Positions 50,769 through 59,304 of a stretch of DNA of 64,000 nt are shown piece by piece. The notes under the pieces are model-generated. The model ran no database searches. It saw nothing but the letters and a program-made list of their open reading frames with translations, and was not told the origin of the DNA. The stretch comes from Mycobacterium pinniadriaticum (lineage in GTDB: Bacteria > Actinomycetota > Actinomycetes > Mycobacteriales > Mycobacteriaceae). The translations under genes and the position numbers were made by a program. Positions within the stretch are counted from its first letter, which is position 1. Every line of letters begins with the position of its first letter. The stretch is taken from contig NZ_JAPJDO010000017.1 in assembly GCF_026242045.1 (NCBI RefSeq), positions 58,862 to 122,861 on the forward strand. Direction: 5' to 3'.

Positions 50769-52354
50769 GAAGCGGTTCCTTCCAGTTGCTGCTCGTGTTC
50801 GGATGCGGTCATGACGGGCAGCGTGAACTCGAAGCGGGTTCCGTCGTCATAGGTTGTATCGATCCGGATGGTGCCGCCGTGGTGCTCGATGATCTTCTTG
50901 ACCAGCGCCAGTCCGATCCCGGTGCCGGCGTAGGCATCCCGGCCGTGTAGGCGCTGGAAGATGACGAACACCTTGTCGACGAACTCGTCAGCGATGCCGA
51001 TTCCGTTGTCGGAGAAGGTGAAGATCCATTGCCCCTGCTCTTCTCCTGAACCGGGTTCGCAGGTGATGGCGATGCGCGGCGGCAGGTCGTCGCGGCGGAA
51101 CTTGACGGCGTTGCTCACCAGGTTCTGCCACAACATGGTCAGCAGCGTCGGATCACCCATCACCGTTGGCAACTCTCCGGAACGGGTGATCTGGGCGCCG
51201 GCCTCCTCGATCGCGGTGGACACGTTCGCGACCGCGGCATCCAGCACGGTGTCCAGGTTCACCTCGACCTGCGTGGCACCCAACCGGCCGACTCGGGAGA
51301 ACGTCAGCAGGTCGTTGATCAGGACCTGCATGCGCTTGGCGCCGTCGACGGCGAAATCGATGTACTGCTGGCCGCGTTCGTCGAGCTGATTTCCGTAACG
51401 CTTTTCCAGCAGCTGGCAGAACGAGGCCACCTTCCGTAACGGCTCCTGCAGGTCGTGGGAGGCGACGTAGGCGAACTGTTCGAGCTCGGCGTTGGACCGG
51501 CGCAATTCGGCGGCCTGTTCGTCGAGCAGGACGCGCGCCTCCCTCGTCGCATCGAGTTCGTCGACGATCCGTTGCCGCATGGCCTCCACATCAGCGGCGA
51601 TGGACCGAATATCTTCGGGCCCCTGGGGGTCGATATGCTCGGCGAAGCTCCCGTTGGTGATCCGCCGGCAGGCCGCGGCGAGCGCCTCCAGCGGCCTGGT
51701 GACCGCGTTACGAACCAGGATCGCGATGGCCAACCCGGTGATGACGAAAGCGGCGATCACCACGCCCAAGGCCCGGTCGCGCCAGGCCTGCGCGGTCTGG
51801 AGCTGCTCGACCGCTTTCGACCTGGCCGTAGCAAGATCCTGATTCTGTTGGTCGAAAAGCACTCTGAGTGAGTCGAATTGCGCCTTTCCGGCTTCGGCGG
51901 ACGCGCGCGTCACCACGCTGGGCACCCCTGGGATCACGGTGGCGATCAGGGGCCCGGCGTACTGGCTGCGCCACGCGGCCGATGCCTGTTCAATCGCGTC
52001 CAGATCGCCGATCAATTCGGGTCGTTTACCCAAAAGCTGGCGAATATCTTGTGCGGCAGCCTGTTCGGACCGTTGTCCGTCGTAGTACGGCGCCAGGAAC
52101 TGCGAGTCGGCGGCCAGCACGTAGCCGCGCACCGCGGTCTCCTGATCGCGCAGCGCGGCCTGGAGCTGGTAGGCCGCGACCCGGGCGGGCTGGATGTGGT
52201 CGATCAGCTGCCGGCTCGTCTCGTCGGTTCGGTTGAGCAGCACCGCCGCGACCAGTGCGCCGCCGAGCACCACGACGCCGACCACCAGCAGGACGAGGTT
52301 GAGCCAGCCCCGCACCGTCATACCGGACAACCGGGTGCCCTCCACCTCCTTCAT
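50765..52354 (-). CDS. Membrane sensor histidine kinase (CHASE3-HAMP-HisKA)
   Basis: A 529-residue kinase: membrane helix about 17-39, extracytoplasmic helical CHASE3-like domain (about 43-190), second helix about 196-216, HAMP (about 217-270), coiled segment, HisKA with phosphoacceptor His300 in YVASHDLQEPLRKV, and an ATPase domain with NLVSNAVKF, DNGIGIADE and GTGIGLALVKKI. The HDLQEPL version of the H-box is that of phytochrome-type/CHASE3 kinases. It is flanked by 4-nt overlaps with the phosphatase and regulator genes. Confidence 0.93.
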   Translation of the reverse strand: MKEVEGTRLSGMTVRGWLNLVLLVVGVVVLGGALVAAVLLNRTDETSRQLIDHIQPARVAAYQLQAALRDQETAVRGYVLAADSQFLAPYYDGQRSEQAAAQDIRQLLGKRPELIGDLDAIEQASAAWRSQYAGPLIATVIPGVPSVVTRASAEAGKAQFDSLRVLFDQQNQDLATARSKAVEQLQTAQAWRDRALGVVIAAFVITGLAIAILVRNAVTRPLEALAAACRRITNGSFAEHIDPQGPEDIRSIAADVEAMRQRIVDELDATREARVLLDEQAAELRRSNAELEQFAYVASHDLQEPLRKVASFCQLLEKRYGNQLDERGQQYIDFAVDGAKRMQVLINDLLTFSRVGRLGATQVEVNLDTVLDAAVANVSTAIEEAGAQITRSGELPTVMGDPTLLTMLWQNLVSNAVKFRRDDLPPRIAITCEPGSGEEQGQWIFTFSDNGIGIADEFVDKVFVIFQRLHGRDAYAGTGIGLALVKKIIEHHGGTIRIDTTYDDGTRFEFTLPVMTASEHEQQLEGTAS

Positions 52355-53562
52355 CGAGCAGTCCGCTCCACGCGCAGCACCGCGATGTCGTCACTGATTC
52401 CGCCGCGCGATTGGGCGCGGGACTCGGCCCCGTCGATCAAAGTTTTGACGAACTCGGGACCGGGCAGCGTCGCGATCGACCGGGCCAGCTCCAACAGGCC
52501 TTCTTCGCCCAACCGCTCATTGCCGATACCGGAATACCCCTCGAAGAGGCCATCGGTGAGCAGCACCAGGCCGTGGCCGTCGGGCAGCTCGAGTTCGTTC
52601 TGGGGCCATTTCTGCGCGCCCAGGCCCAGCGCCGGACCGGCGGGCGGCTCGAGCCATTCAACGGTGCCCGGCCCGTGCAGCAGCATCCCCGGGTGGCCGG
52701 CGCGGACGGCGGTGAAACCCCGCCCCCCGGGCCACAGCGCCACGCTCAGCACCGTGGCGAAGATACCGGTTCCGGCGCGCTCGGCCCGCAGGATCTGCTC
52801 GAGACGGCGCATCCGCTCGTTTCCGCGGAGCCCGGCGAAAGTCAAGGCGCGCCAGGCTATTCGCAATGCCGCGCCGAGTGCTGCCTCGTCGGGGCCGTGG
52901 CCGGCGACGTCGCCGACCATGACGTGCACGGTGCCGTCCGGCGTCTGCACCATGTCGTAGAAGTCGCCGCCCAGCAGGGCGTTCTCCCGGCTGGGCCGGT
53001 ATTGGGTGACGATCTCGACCCCGGGGTTGTCGTCGAGCAACGGCAGGGGCAACAATGCGCGTTCAAGCCGGGCGTTCTCCTCGGCCCGCACCTGGCTGGT
53101 GTGCAGGTCGACGGCGGTCAGCTCGGCCCGTTTGCGTTCGATGGCGTACAGCAGCGAGCGGTGCAGCGTCTCGGGCTCGACATGACCCTTGACCAGGTAG
53201 TCCTGGGCGCCGGAGGCCATGGCCGACATGCCGAAGTGTTCGTCGTTGAGCCCGGTCAGGACGACGATCGGTAGCGTGGCATCGAGTTTGGCGACGCGGT
53301 GCACCGCCGAAATGCCATTGGCATCGGGCAGATTCAGATCCAGCAGCACGCAATCCGGCCGGCCGATCGACAGTTTCTCTTCCGCTACGGAGATCGACGG
53401 CGCCCACTCGACGGTGATGTCCGCGCCGGCATCGTCGATCAGTTCCTCGACCAGGATGGCGTCGCCCTGATCGTCTTCGATCAGCAGCAGTGAAATCGGT
53501 CGCTTGTTGGCACCGGCGAAGCCGGCAGGGTTGAGCACCTCTGGGTCATAGGGTGCGCGCAT
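52351..53562 (-). CDS. Receiver-PP2C (RsbU/SpoIIE-type) phosphatase
   Basis: A 403-residue protein with an N-terminal receiver domain (acidic pair Asp30-Asp31, phosphoacceptor Asp75, Lys125), a linker helix (about 140-170) and a C-terminal PP2C domain with LGGDFYDMV, VGDVAGHGP, LTDGLFEGY and DDIAVL metal-binding motifs. Such fusions dephosphorylate anti-sigma-factor antagonists when their receiver is phosphorylated, controlling stress sigma factors. It is the first of three coupled genes; no antagonist or anti-sigma gene is adjacent. Confidence 0.93.
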   Translation of the reverse strand: MRAPYDPEVLNPAGFAGANKRPISLLLIEDDQGDAILVEELIDDAGADITVEWAPSISVAEEKLSIGRPDCVLLDLNLPDANGISAVHRVAKLDATLPIVVLTGLNDEHFGMSAMASGAQDYLVKGHVEPETLHRSLLYAIERKRAELTAVDLHTSQVRAEENARLERALLPLPLLDDNPGVEIVTQYRPSRENALLGGDFYDMVQTPDGTVHVMVGDVAGHGPDEAALGAALRIAWRALTFAGLRGNERMRRLEQILRAERAGTGIFATVLSVALWPGGRGFTAVRAGHPGMLLHGPGTVEWLEPPAGPALGLGAQKWPQNELELPDGHGLVLLTDGLFEGYSGIGNERLGEEGLLELARSIATLPGPEFVKTLIDGAESRAQSRGGISDDIAVLRVERTAR

Positions 53563-53678
53563 GGGCCATCAGATCCTCGTGTTGAGATCGGCCGCGCTTT
53601 GACCTGGGTGTTCGGTAGACAACGTTATGACTCTACCGGCTCGATCGGTGGCGCCCAACCCGGCAGGTCGGAGTCTCA

Positions 53679-54179
53679 TCACCGGCGCGCCGAGCCGGTG
53701 AGTTGCTGGCCGTCGGCGCTCTGCAACAGGCAGATCACCGTGCTCGGGTAGGGGTTGTGGGAGGTCCGGTCCTGTTCGGAGTCGATGAGGTAGGTGCTGG
53801 TGAGCTTGCCGGTCCCGGGCGCGAACCCGGTGTACTGCTCGAAACCGGTCGCGCATTGGCTGGTGGCGACGTCGGCCAGGGCCGCGTTGACCGGGATCGG
53901 TGCGCGCAGGTAGGCCTCGGCCCCGTGCGGTTGGGCGCAGTCGACGACGGAGACCGTCACCATGGCCGGATCCGTGGGGGGCGGGTCGGCCAGGCAGTCG
54001 CCGGCCGTCAAGTCCACCCACTTGACCCCTCGAGCCGTTGCGGGTGCGGTCGCAGTGGTGGAGCTGGACGTGTTCGTAGTGGTCAGCGTGGGTGTGGTGA
54101 AGGGGCTGCCACCGCAGCCCGTCAGCGCTGCGGCGGCCACGCCGACCACCGCACCCCAAGCCGTCCTGCGCATCTCCAT
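53679..54179 (-). CDS. Secreted lipoprotein (septum-formation-like domain)
   Basis: A 166-residue lipoprotein. The signal sequence ends in the lipobox LTGC, followed by a Thr/Ser-rich linker. The folded part (KWVDLTAGDCLADPP, VVDCAQPHGAEAY, then two further Cys) resembles the septum-formation family of actinobacterial exported proteins. ATG 54179 or 54173 could both serve as start. It is divergent from the small secreted peptide gene (42-bp gap). Function is unknown. Confidence 0.78.
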   Translation of the reverse strand: MEMRRTAWGAVVGVAAAALTGCGGSPFTTPTLTTTNTSSSTTATAPATARGVKWVDLTAGDCLADPPPTDPAMVTVSVVDCAQPHGAEAYLRAPIPVNAALADVATSQCATGFEQYTGFAPGTGKLTSTYLIDSEQDRTSHNPYPSTVICLLQSADGQQLTGSARR

Positions 54180-54221
54180 CTGTTTACCCGACAGCGTCGG
54201 GCGGGTACAGCGCTTCGCATC

Positions 54222-54365
54222 ATGACACTCACGATGACTGCCAAGCTCGCGATGGGGGCAGTGGTTTCCGCTGCGATGCTGGGCGTCGGGGCGGGTATCG
54301 CCCAGGCCGACCCACACCCGCCGGCGTGGGGCGTCTGGTGGAACGGCGGCTTCGTCCAGCTCTGA
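54222..54365 (+). CDS. Small secreted peptide (47 residues)
   Basis: A short gene encoding a clear Sec signal peptide (MTLTMTAKLAMGAVVSAAML, then GAGIAQA before Asp-Pro) and a mature tail of about 18 residues rich in Trp, Pro and Gly (PPAWGVWWNGGFVQL). Third-position G/C is high across the frame. Similar tiny exported proteins are common in mycobacteria and have no assigned function. ATG 54234 is an alternative start. Confidence 0.68.
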   Translation: MTLTMTAKLAMGAVVSAAMLGVGAGIAQADPHPPAWGVWWNGGFVQL

Positions 54366-54548
54366 GCCCCTTATGCGTCGAGCGTGCGGGCTGTCGTCGG
54401 CCGATTAGACGATTTTCACCGACAACCCCCACGTTCGACGGCCGGGTTAGCTGGGTACGAATCGCGACCGCCGCGGGCGGCGAGTCTGGCACAGTTGGGT
54501 GTCGACGAGCTCACGCGGGGTGGCTGAGCTCGCGGGTGAGGAGGCAGC

Positions 54549-54983
54549 GTGCAGCACTGGGCGGCCGTCGCGGCGGCCGCGGTGTTCATCTGGCTGGGGA
54601 TGGTGCTGGCCATCTCCTTCCTGGAGGCGCCGCTGAAATTCCGTGCTCCGGGCATCACCATCCCGCTCGGGTTGGGGATCGGCCGGCTCGTGTTCCGTGC
54701 GCTCAACCTCTGCGAAGCGGTGTTGGCGGCTGTTGTCGTGATCGCGCTGGTGATCGGTGCGCCCAGCATCGGTGTCACGGCCGCCGTCTTGGTGGCCATC
54801 AGTGCGTTGCTGATCCAGGTGATCGGCGTGCGCCCGAGCCTGACGCGGCGCTCCGATGCGGTACTGGCCGACGCGAGCCAGGCGGAGTCCGGACGGTCGC
54901 GCGCGCACTACGTGTATGTCGTGTTCGAAGTCGTCAAGGTGGTGGCGCTGCTCGTGGGTGGCGTTCTGCTGCTGAGCATTTGA
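54549..54983 (+). CDS. Four-helix integral membrane protein
   Basis: A 144-residue protein with four hydrophobic segments (about 4-24, 48-68, 74-92, 120-142) and a conserved-looking FLEAPLKFRAPGITIPLGLG loop after helix 1. It resembles DUF4149/DUF1772-like small membrane proteins, but I cannot assign a family with certainty. GTG 54549 has GTGAGGAGG upstream. It is followed 13 bp later by the cupin gene, suggesting co-expression. Confidence 0.75.
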   Translation: MQHWAAVAAAAVFIWLGMVLAISFLEAPLKFRAPGITIPLGLGIGRLVFRALNLCEAVLAAVVVIALVIGAPSIGVTAAVLVAISALLIQVIGVRPSLTRRSDAVLADASQAESGRSRAHYVYVVFEVVKVVALLVGGVLLLSI

Positions 54984-54996
54984 TGTGGAGGATGTC

Positions 54997-55329
54997 ATGG
55001 AATCGATCTCGCTGTCCCAGCTCGCCGACGAACAACTGGGCGTTGCCCGCTCGTCGAACAGCGGGCGTGCCGCGCACACCGTGCACGGTGGGCACGATCA
55101 CCAATTGCGGCAGACGTTGATCGCCCTGGCCGGTGGCCGCGACCTCAGTGAGCACCACAGCCCTGGTGAGACCACGTTGCAGGTGCTGCGCGGCCGGGTG
55201 CGGCTGAGCACTGCCGACGACGCGTGGGAGGGCGGCGAAGGCGACCTGCTGGTCGTTCCGCGCGACCGGCACGGACTGCACGCGATCGACGATGCGGTGA
55301 TCCTGCTGACCGTGCTGGCCGACAGCTGA
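54997..55329 (+). CDS. Cupin-domain protein
   Basis: A 110-residue single cupin barrel. The metal-binding region is partly visible: SEHHSPGETTLQVLRGRV (His-His and Glu) near 51-68, and VVPRDRHGLHA near 87-97 with the later His. Small cupins of this type bind metals and act as sensors or small dioxygenases. ATG 54997 is used because TGGAGGATG precedes it. Confidence 0.82.
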   Translation: MESISLSQLADEQLGVARSSNSGRAAHTVHGGHDHQLRQTLIALAGGRDLSEHHSPGETTLQVLRGRVRLSTADDAWEGGEGDLLVVPRDRHGLHAIDDAVILLTVLADS

Positions 55330-55333
55330 GCAC

Positions 55334-56410
55334 TCAGAACCGGTAGTCGGCCAGATCGGTTCCGCCACGGCGCATATCGCCGTCGAGCATGAGCAGTGCG
55401 GGCACCATCTCGGAGGTGACCAGCCCGTGGCGGCCGGTCACCTCGTCGATGATGTCGAAGCACGCGGCGATGATCTCGGGGGTGTCGACCACGATCGTGG
55501 TCACCGGCACCTGGCGACCGTACTGAATCGGCTTGTCGCCGTGCGGCTTGTGGTCGCCATGAAACCCCCAGATACCCCGCAGCACGGTGGCGCCGCTGAC
55601 GGCCTGCGACTCCCACAGCCGCCGCACCAGGGCCCGATGGATGGGTGCGCCGTCATGGTGGGTGGCCTCGGAGGTGTAGATCATCAGTTTCTGGCGCAGC
55701 TCGCGGCCGTGGGCATCGACCGCCGGCAGTGCCGGCGGTCGGGCCAGTAGCTCACCGTCGCGCTTGCACACCTGAACACGTTCCACCGTCACCAGCGGTT
55801 GGTACATCAGCGCGTCCAGCTCGGGCAGGATCTGGCGGACCTGGGCGGCGGTGCCGACGGCGATGATCATGATCGGTACGTCGGTGTTGTTGCTGAAGAA
55901 GCGGGCGCGGCGGCGCCGACCGTGTGCGGTGCCATCGACGCCGAGGAACACCGACGCCCCGGCGAAGTGGTGTTGGTGCAGCAGGTCGCAGACGGCGTAG
56001 AAAGCCGCGGCGCCGTTGACCCGGCGCCGGCGCCCGACGTAGATGGTGAGTTTGACCGCGTCGGCGCCGTCGGGCAGTGGTGTGGCCGACAGGTCACCGG
56101 TCGCCAGCCGCGCCCGCTCCAGGGTGATCAGGCCGCGGGAGGTCAGGCCGGCGACATCGGTGACCAGGCCGCCGATCGTGGCAGCGGTATCGACGGCGGC
56201 GACCGCGACGGGCGGATCCTCGGACAGGGTGAGTGACTCGTCGCTGCGGATGACGTGCCGCGGACCGAAGCTGGCGATACCGCGCAGCATCACACTGGTG
56301 GCGACCTCGCGCTCGGCGTAGAGGTCGAGCATCGCCTCGGCGAGAAAGCGCGACCCGGCGCGTTCACGCTCGCCGAAGTAGGCGGTCAGCTTCAGATAGG
56401 TGTCGCTCAC
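55334..56410 (-). CDS. Triple DUF190-domain protein
   Basis: A 358-residue protein made of three consecutive DUF190 units starting at about residues 5, 118 and 240 (KLTAYFGE, KLTIYVGR, KLMIYTSE), each about 100-110 residues. DUF190 adopts a PII-like fold. The gene starts at GTG 56410, overlapping the second crcB stop, so the three genes form one operon. DUF190 proteins often sit beside crcB genes, so a role in regulating fluoride export is likely (context inference). Confidence 0.87.
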   Translation of the reverse strand: MSDTYLKLTAYFGERERAGSRFLAEAMLDLYAEREVATSVMLRGIASFGPRHVIRSDESLTLSEDPPVAVAAVDTAATIGGLVTDVAGLTSRGLITLERARLATGDLSATPLPDGADAVKLTIYVGRRRRVNGAAAFYAVCDLLHQHHFAGASVFLGVDGTAHGRRRRARFFSNNTDVPIMIIAVGTAAQVRQILPELDALMYQPLVTVERVQVCKRDGELLARPPALPAVDAHGRELRQKLMIYTSEATHHDGAPIHRALVRRLWESQAVSGATVLRGIWGFHGDHKPHGDKPIQYGRQVPVTTIVVDTPEIIAACFDIIDEVTGRHGLVTSEMVPALLMLDGDMRRGGTDLADYRF

Positions 56411-56772
56411 AGCAGGCTCGCAATCCACTGGCCGAGCATGGCGGCGGCGACGCCCAGGAGGATGCTGACGACGAGATTGACGACCGCGGGCCAGATCTGG
56501 CGCTCTTCGGTCAGCCGCTGGGTCTCCAGCATCCAGGTCGAGAACGTGGTGTAGGCGCCGACGAAGGCGGTGCCGGCCAGCAGCGCGACGTGGTGGCTCA
56601 ACGTCAGGCCGGTGACGAAGCCGAGCAGCACCGCGCCGCTGACGTTGACCGCCAGGGTGCCGAACGGGAACGACCGGGCCGCCCGGCGGGCTACCGTGCG
56701 ATCGACCATGAACCGCGCCACCGAGCCCAGCCCGCCGATGACCATCACCCCGGCCCATAGCACGATGGTCAT
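56407..56772 (-). CDS. crcB: CrcB/Fluc fluoride channel subunit
   Basis: A 121-residue, four-helix CrcB protein. Conserved elements: GGLGSVARFMVDR near 13, FPFGTLAVNVSGAVLLG near 35 and GAYTTFSTWMLE near 73, containing the TTFS fluoride-track motif. Paired with a second CrcB gene (4-nt overlap) it likely makes a heteromeric dual-topology channel, a common arrangement in Gram-positive bacteria. Confidence 0.94.
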   Translation of the reverse strand: MTIVLWAGVMVIGGLGSVARFMVDRTVARRAARSFPFGTLAVNVSGAVLLGFVTGLTLSHHVALLAGTAFVGAYTTFSTWMLETQRLTEERQIWPAVVNLVVSILLGVAAAMLGQWIASLL

Positions 56773-57167
56773 GCGCGGATCCTGACCCGGCGCACCAGCG
56801 AGGTCGCGACGTAGACCGCGAGCAGGCCGGCGGCGATGCTGACCACGGTGTAGCCGGCCGCCAGCCCGTAGTGCTGATGCTCGATCATCTTCAGTGTCTC
56901 CACCTGCATGGTGGAGAACGTCGTCAGCCCGCCGCACAAGCCGGTGCCCAGCAGGGGGCGGCGGTAGCTCGACAGCGGCAGACGTTCGAGCAGGCGGGTG
57001 GTGAAGTAACCCAGCAGGAACGCGCCCACGATGTTGACGCCGAAGGTGGCCCACGGCCAGTGCGCCGGATCGTCGTCGAACAGCGACGATACGCCGGCGC
57101 GGGCGAGGGTGCCCAGCGCGCCGCCGACGAATACGGCCGCCAATTCCCGGTTGTCATGGCCGAACAT
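56769..57167 (-). CDS. crcB: CrcB/Fluc fluoride channel subunit
   Basis: A 132-residue CrcB protein: GGALGTLARAGVS near 15, WPWATFGVNIVGAFLLGYF near 37 and GGLTTFSTMQVE near 78. It is the first gene of the crcB-crcB-DUF190 operon. The 68-bp gap to the divergent phosphoglucomutase gene was examined for a fluoride riboswitch; none is convincing. Confidence 0.94.
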   Translation of the reverse strand: MFGHDNRELAAVFVGGALGTLARAGVSSLFDDDPAHWPWATFGVNIVGAFLLGYFTTRLLERLPLSSYRRPLLGTGLCGGLTTFSTMQVETLKMIEHQHYGLAAGYTVVSIAAGLLAVYVATSLVRRVRIRA

Positions 57168-57235
57168 GGGCTACCCCCTTAACCGTCGATGAATCCGCGA
57201 GCAAGTATCGCCCTTGGGAAGGCAGAATTGGCGCC

Positions 57236-58870
57236 ATGGCGGCTAACCCCCGCGCCGGCAAGCCGGCGCTCCCCGAAGACCTCGTCGATCTGCCCCATCT
57301 GGTCACCGCGTACTACTCGGTGAAACCCGACCCCGACGACATCGACCAGCAGGTGGTGTTCGGAACGTCGGGTCATCGCGGCTCCAGTCTGGACGGGGCG
57401 TTCAACGAGGCGCACATCCTGGCCACCACACAGGCGATTGTGGAGTACCGAGCTGGGCAGGGCACCACCGGCCCGCTGTTCATCGGTCGCGACACCCACG
57501 GGCTGTCCGAACCCGCCTGGGTGTCGGCGCTGGAGGTGCTGGCCGCCAATGACGTTGTCGCCATGATCGATTCGGCCGATCGCTACACCCCGACCCCCGC
57601 GGTCAGCCACGCCATCCTGACCTACAACCGCGGGCTGACCGCCGGTCTCTCCGACGGCATCGTCGTCACCCCGTCGCACAACCCGCCGCGTGACGGCGGG
57701 TTCAAGTACAACCCGCCCAACGGTGGCCCGGCCGACACCGATGCCACCAGTGCGATTGCCAAGCGCGCCAACGAAATTCTGCGCGGCGGGCTCAAGGACG
57801 TGAAACGGGTGCCGCTGGCGCGTGCGCTGGGAAGCGCCCAGCGCCACGACTACCTCGACGCCTACGTTTCGGATCTGCCCAACGTCGTCGACATCCACGC
57901 GATCCGCGCCGAGAAGATCCGCATCGGCGCCGACCCGCTGGGCGGGGCCAGCGTGGACTACTGGGGGGCCATCGCCGAGCGGCACGGACTCGATCTCACC
58001 GTGGTCAACCCGCTGGTCGACGCGACGTGGCGGTTCATGACGCTGGATACCGATGGCAAGATCCGGATGGACTGCAGTTCACCCAACGCGATGGCGTCAC
58101 TCATCGCCAACCGGGAGTCCTATCAGATCGCCACCGGCAACGACGCCGACTCGGACCGGCACGGGATCGTCACCCCCGATGCCGGGCTGATGAACCCCAA
58201 CCATTATCTGGCGGTCGCGATCGACTACCTCTACTCGCATCGGCCGGACTGGCCGGCCAGTGTGGCCGTCGGCAAGACCGCGGTCAGCTCGTCAATCATC
58301 GACCGGGTGGTGGCCGGCCTGGGCCGCAAACTCATCGAGGTGCCGGTGGGCTTCAAGTGGTTCGTCGACGGATTGATCAGCGGCACCATCGGTTTCGGCG
58401 GCGAGGAGTCGGCGGGGGCGTCGTTCCTGCGCCGCGACGGCTCGGTGTGGACCACCGACAAGGACGGGATCATCCTGGCCCTGCTGGCCTCGGAGATCCT
58501 CGCGGTGACCGGGGCGTCGCCCTCGCAGCACTACGCCGAGCTCACCGCCAAGTACGGCGCGCCGCTCTACGCCCGTGTCGACGCGCCGGCCAACCGGGAG
58601 CAGAAGGCGCGGCTGGCCAAGCTGTCCCCGGAGCAGGTCAACGCCACCGAACTGGCCGGCGAACCGATCACCGCCAAGCTGACCACCGCGCCGGGCAACG
58701 GCGCGCCGCTGGGCGGGCTGAAGGTGACCACCGCCGACGGCTGGTTCGCCGCGCGGCCGTCGGGCACCGAGGATGTCTACAAGATCTACGCCGAGTCGTT
58801 CAAGGGCCCCGAGCACCTGGCGGAGGTGCAGGACGCGGCCAAGGACGTGGTGAACTCGGTCATATCGTGA
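57236..58870 (+). CDS. pgm: Phosphoglucomutase (alpha-D-glucose-specific)
   Basis: A 544-residue phosphohexomutase interconverting glucose-1-phosphate and glucose-6-phosphate. N-terminal FGTSGHRGSS, active-site phosphoserine loop VTPSHNPPRDGG, metal loop GNDADSDRHG, sugar-binding GGEESAGASFLR and phosphate-binding RPSGTEDVYKIYAES are all present, and the length is standard. It is the housekeeping enzyme feeding glycogen and cell-envelope sugar nucleotides. Confidence 0.97.
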   Translation: MAANPRAGKPALPEDLVDLPHLVTAYYSVKPDPDDIDQQVVFGTSGHRGSSLDGAFNEAHILATTQAIVEYRAGQGTTGPLFIGRDTHGLSEPAWVSALEVLAANDVVAMIDSADRYTPTPAVSHAILTYNRGLTAGLSDGIVVTPSHNPPRDGGFKYNPPNGGPADTDATSAIAKRANEILRGGLKDVKRVPLARALGSAQRHDYLDAYVSDLPNVVDIHAIRAEKIRIGADPLGGASVDYWGAIAERHGLDLTVVNPLVDATWRFMTLDTDGKIRMDCSSPNAMASLIANRESYQIATGNDADSDRHGIVTPDAGLMNPNHYLAVAIDYLYSHRPDWPASVAVGKTAVSSSIIDRVVAGLGRKLIEVPVGFKWFVDGLISGTIGFGGEESAGASFLRRDGSVWTTDKDGIILALLASEILAVTGASPSQHYAELTAKYGAPLYARVDAPANREQKARLAKLSPEQVNATELAGEPITAKLTTAPGNGAPLGGLKVTTADGWFAARPSGTEDVYKIYAESFKGPEHLAEVQDAAKDVVNSVIS

Positions 58871-58883
58871 CCGGTCGGCCGGT

Positions 58884-59267
58884 TCAGAAGTTGTGGCAGT
58901 TGTTGACCGCCCGGCCGATCGGGCCGTTGGTCGAGTCCATGATGTCGTCGCTGACCCCGGCCCACCGCTGGTAGCCGAGGATCCCCTCCAACGCGTTCAC
59001 CTGCTGCTGACGCTGCCCCGGAGGCGCGGCCAGGAGCACGGCGAGCCCGACCCGCAGCTGTTGATCGAGCTTAGGATCGTCGTTGATGCGCTCCCAAATG
59101 AGGGGGTCGTTCTTCTGCATCGACGACATGATCTGCTGCTCAGAGCATGTCGTGGCGTTCAGATCGTCGGCGTGGGCCGGTCCTGCCAGCGCGACGGCAA
59201 GACAGGCCAGACCGGCTGCCGTGCCCAGTTTCAACAGCGCGCGCACACCCGTGGTCACTCCGCTCAT
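58884..59267 (-). CDS. Secreted hemophore-related protein
   Basis: A 127-residue exported protein with a signal peptide (cleavage near AHA at about 33) and a mature helical domain starting with NATTCSEQQIMSSMQ and ending in a Cys-His-Asn-Phe tail, the pattern of the mycobacterial heme-binding Rv0203-like group. The two cysteines could form one disulphide. It is convergent with pgm and divergent from the MFS gene (37 bp). Confidence 0.78.
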   Translation of the reverse strand: MSGVTTGVRALLKLGTAAGLACLAVALAGPAHADDLNATTCSEQQIMSSMQKNDPLIWERINDDPKLDQQLRVGLAVLLAAPPGQRQQQVNALEGILGYQRWAGVSDDIMDSTNGPIGRAVNNCHNF

Positions 59268-59292
59268 GGCGGGCAGCTTACGCCCGTGCGCA

Positions 59293-59298
59293 TACAGT
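59293..59298 (+). promoter_or_regulatory. -10 element for a probable leaderless MFS transcript
   Basis: TACAGT ends 6 nt before the GTG at 59305, and there is no Shine-Dalgarno sequence between. That spacing places transcription initiation on or next to the start codon, as in the many leaderless mycobacterial mRNAs. It is inferred from spacing alone. Confidence 0.4.
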
Positions 59299-59304
59299 CA
59301 TCTG

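Noticed and set aside
57168..57235. Possible fluoride riboswitch upstream of crcB
   Set aside because: The gap is 68 bp and holds a GGGCGATA stretch, but not the expected GGNGATGG start or the paired downstream segments, so no riboswitch was called.
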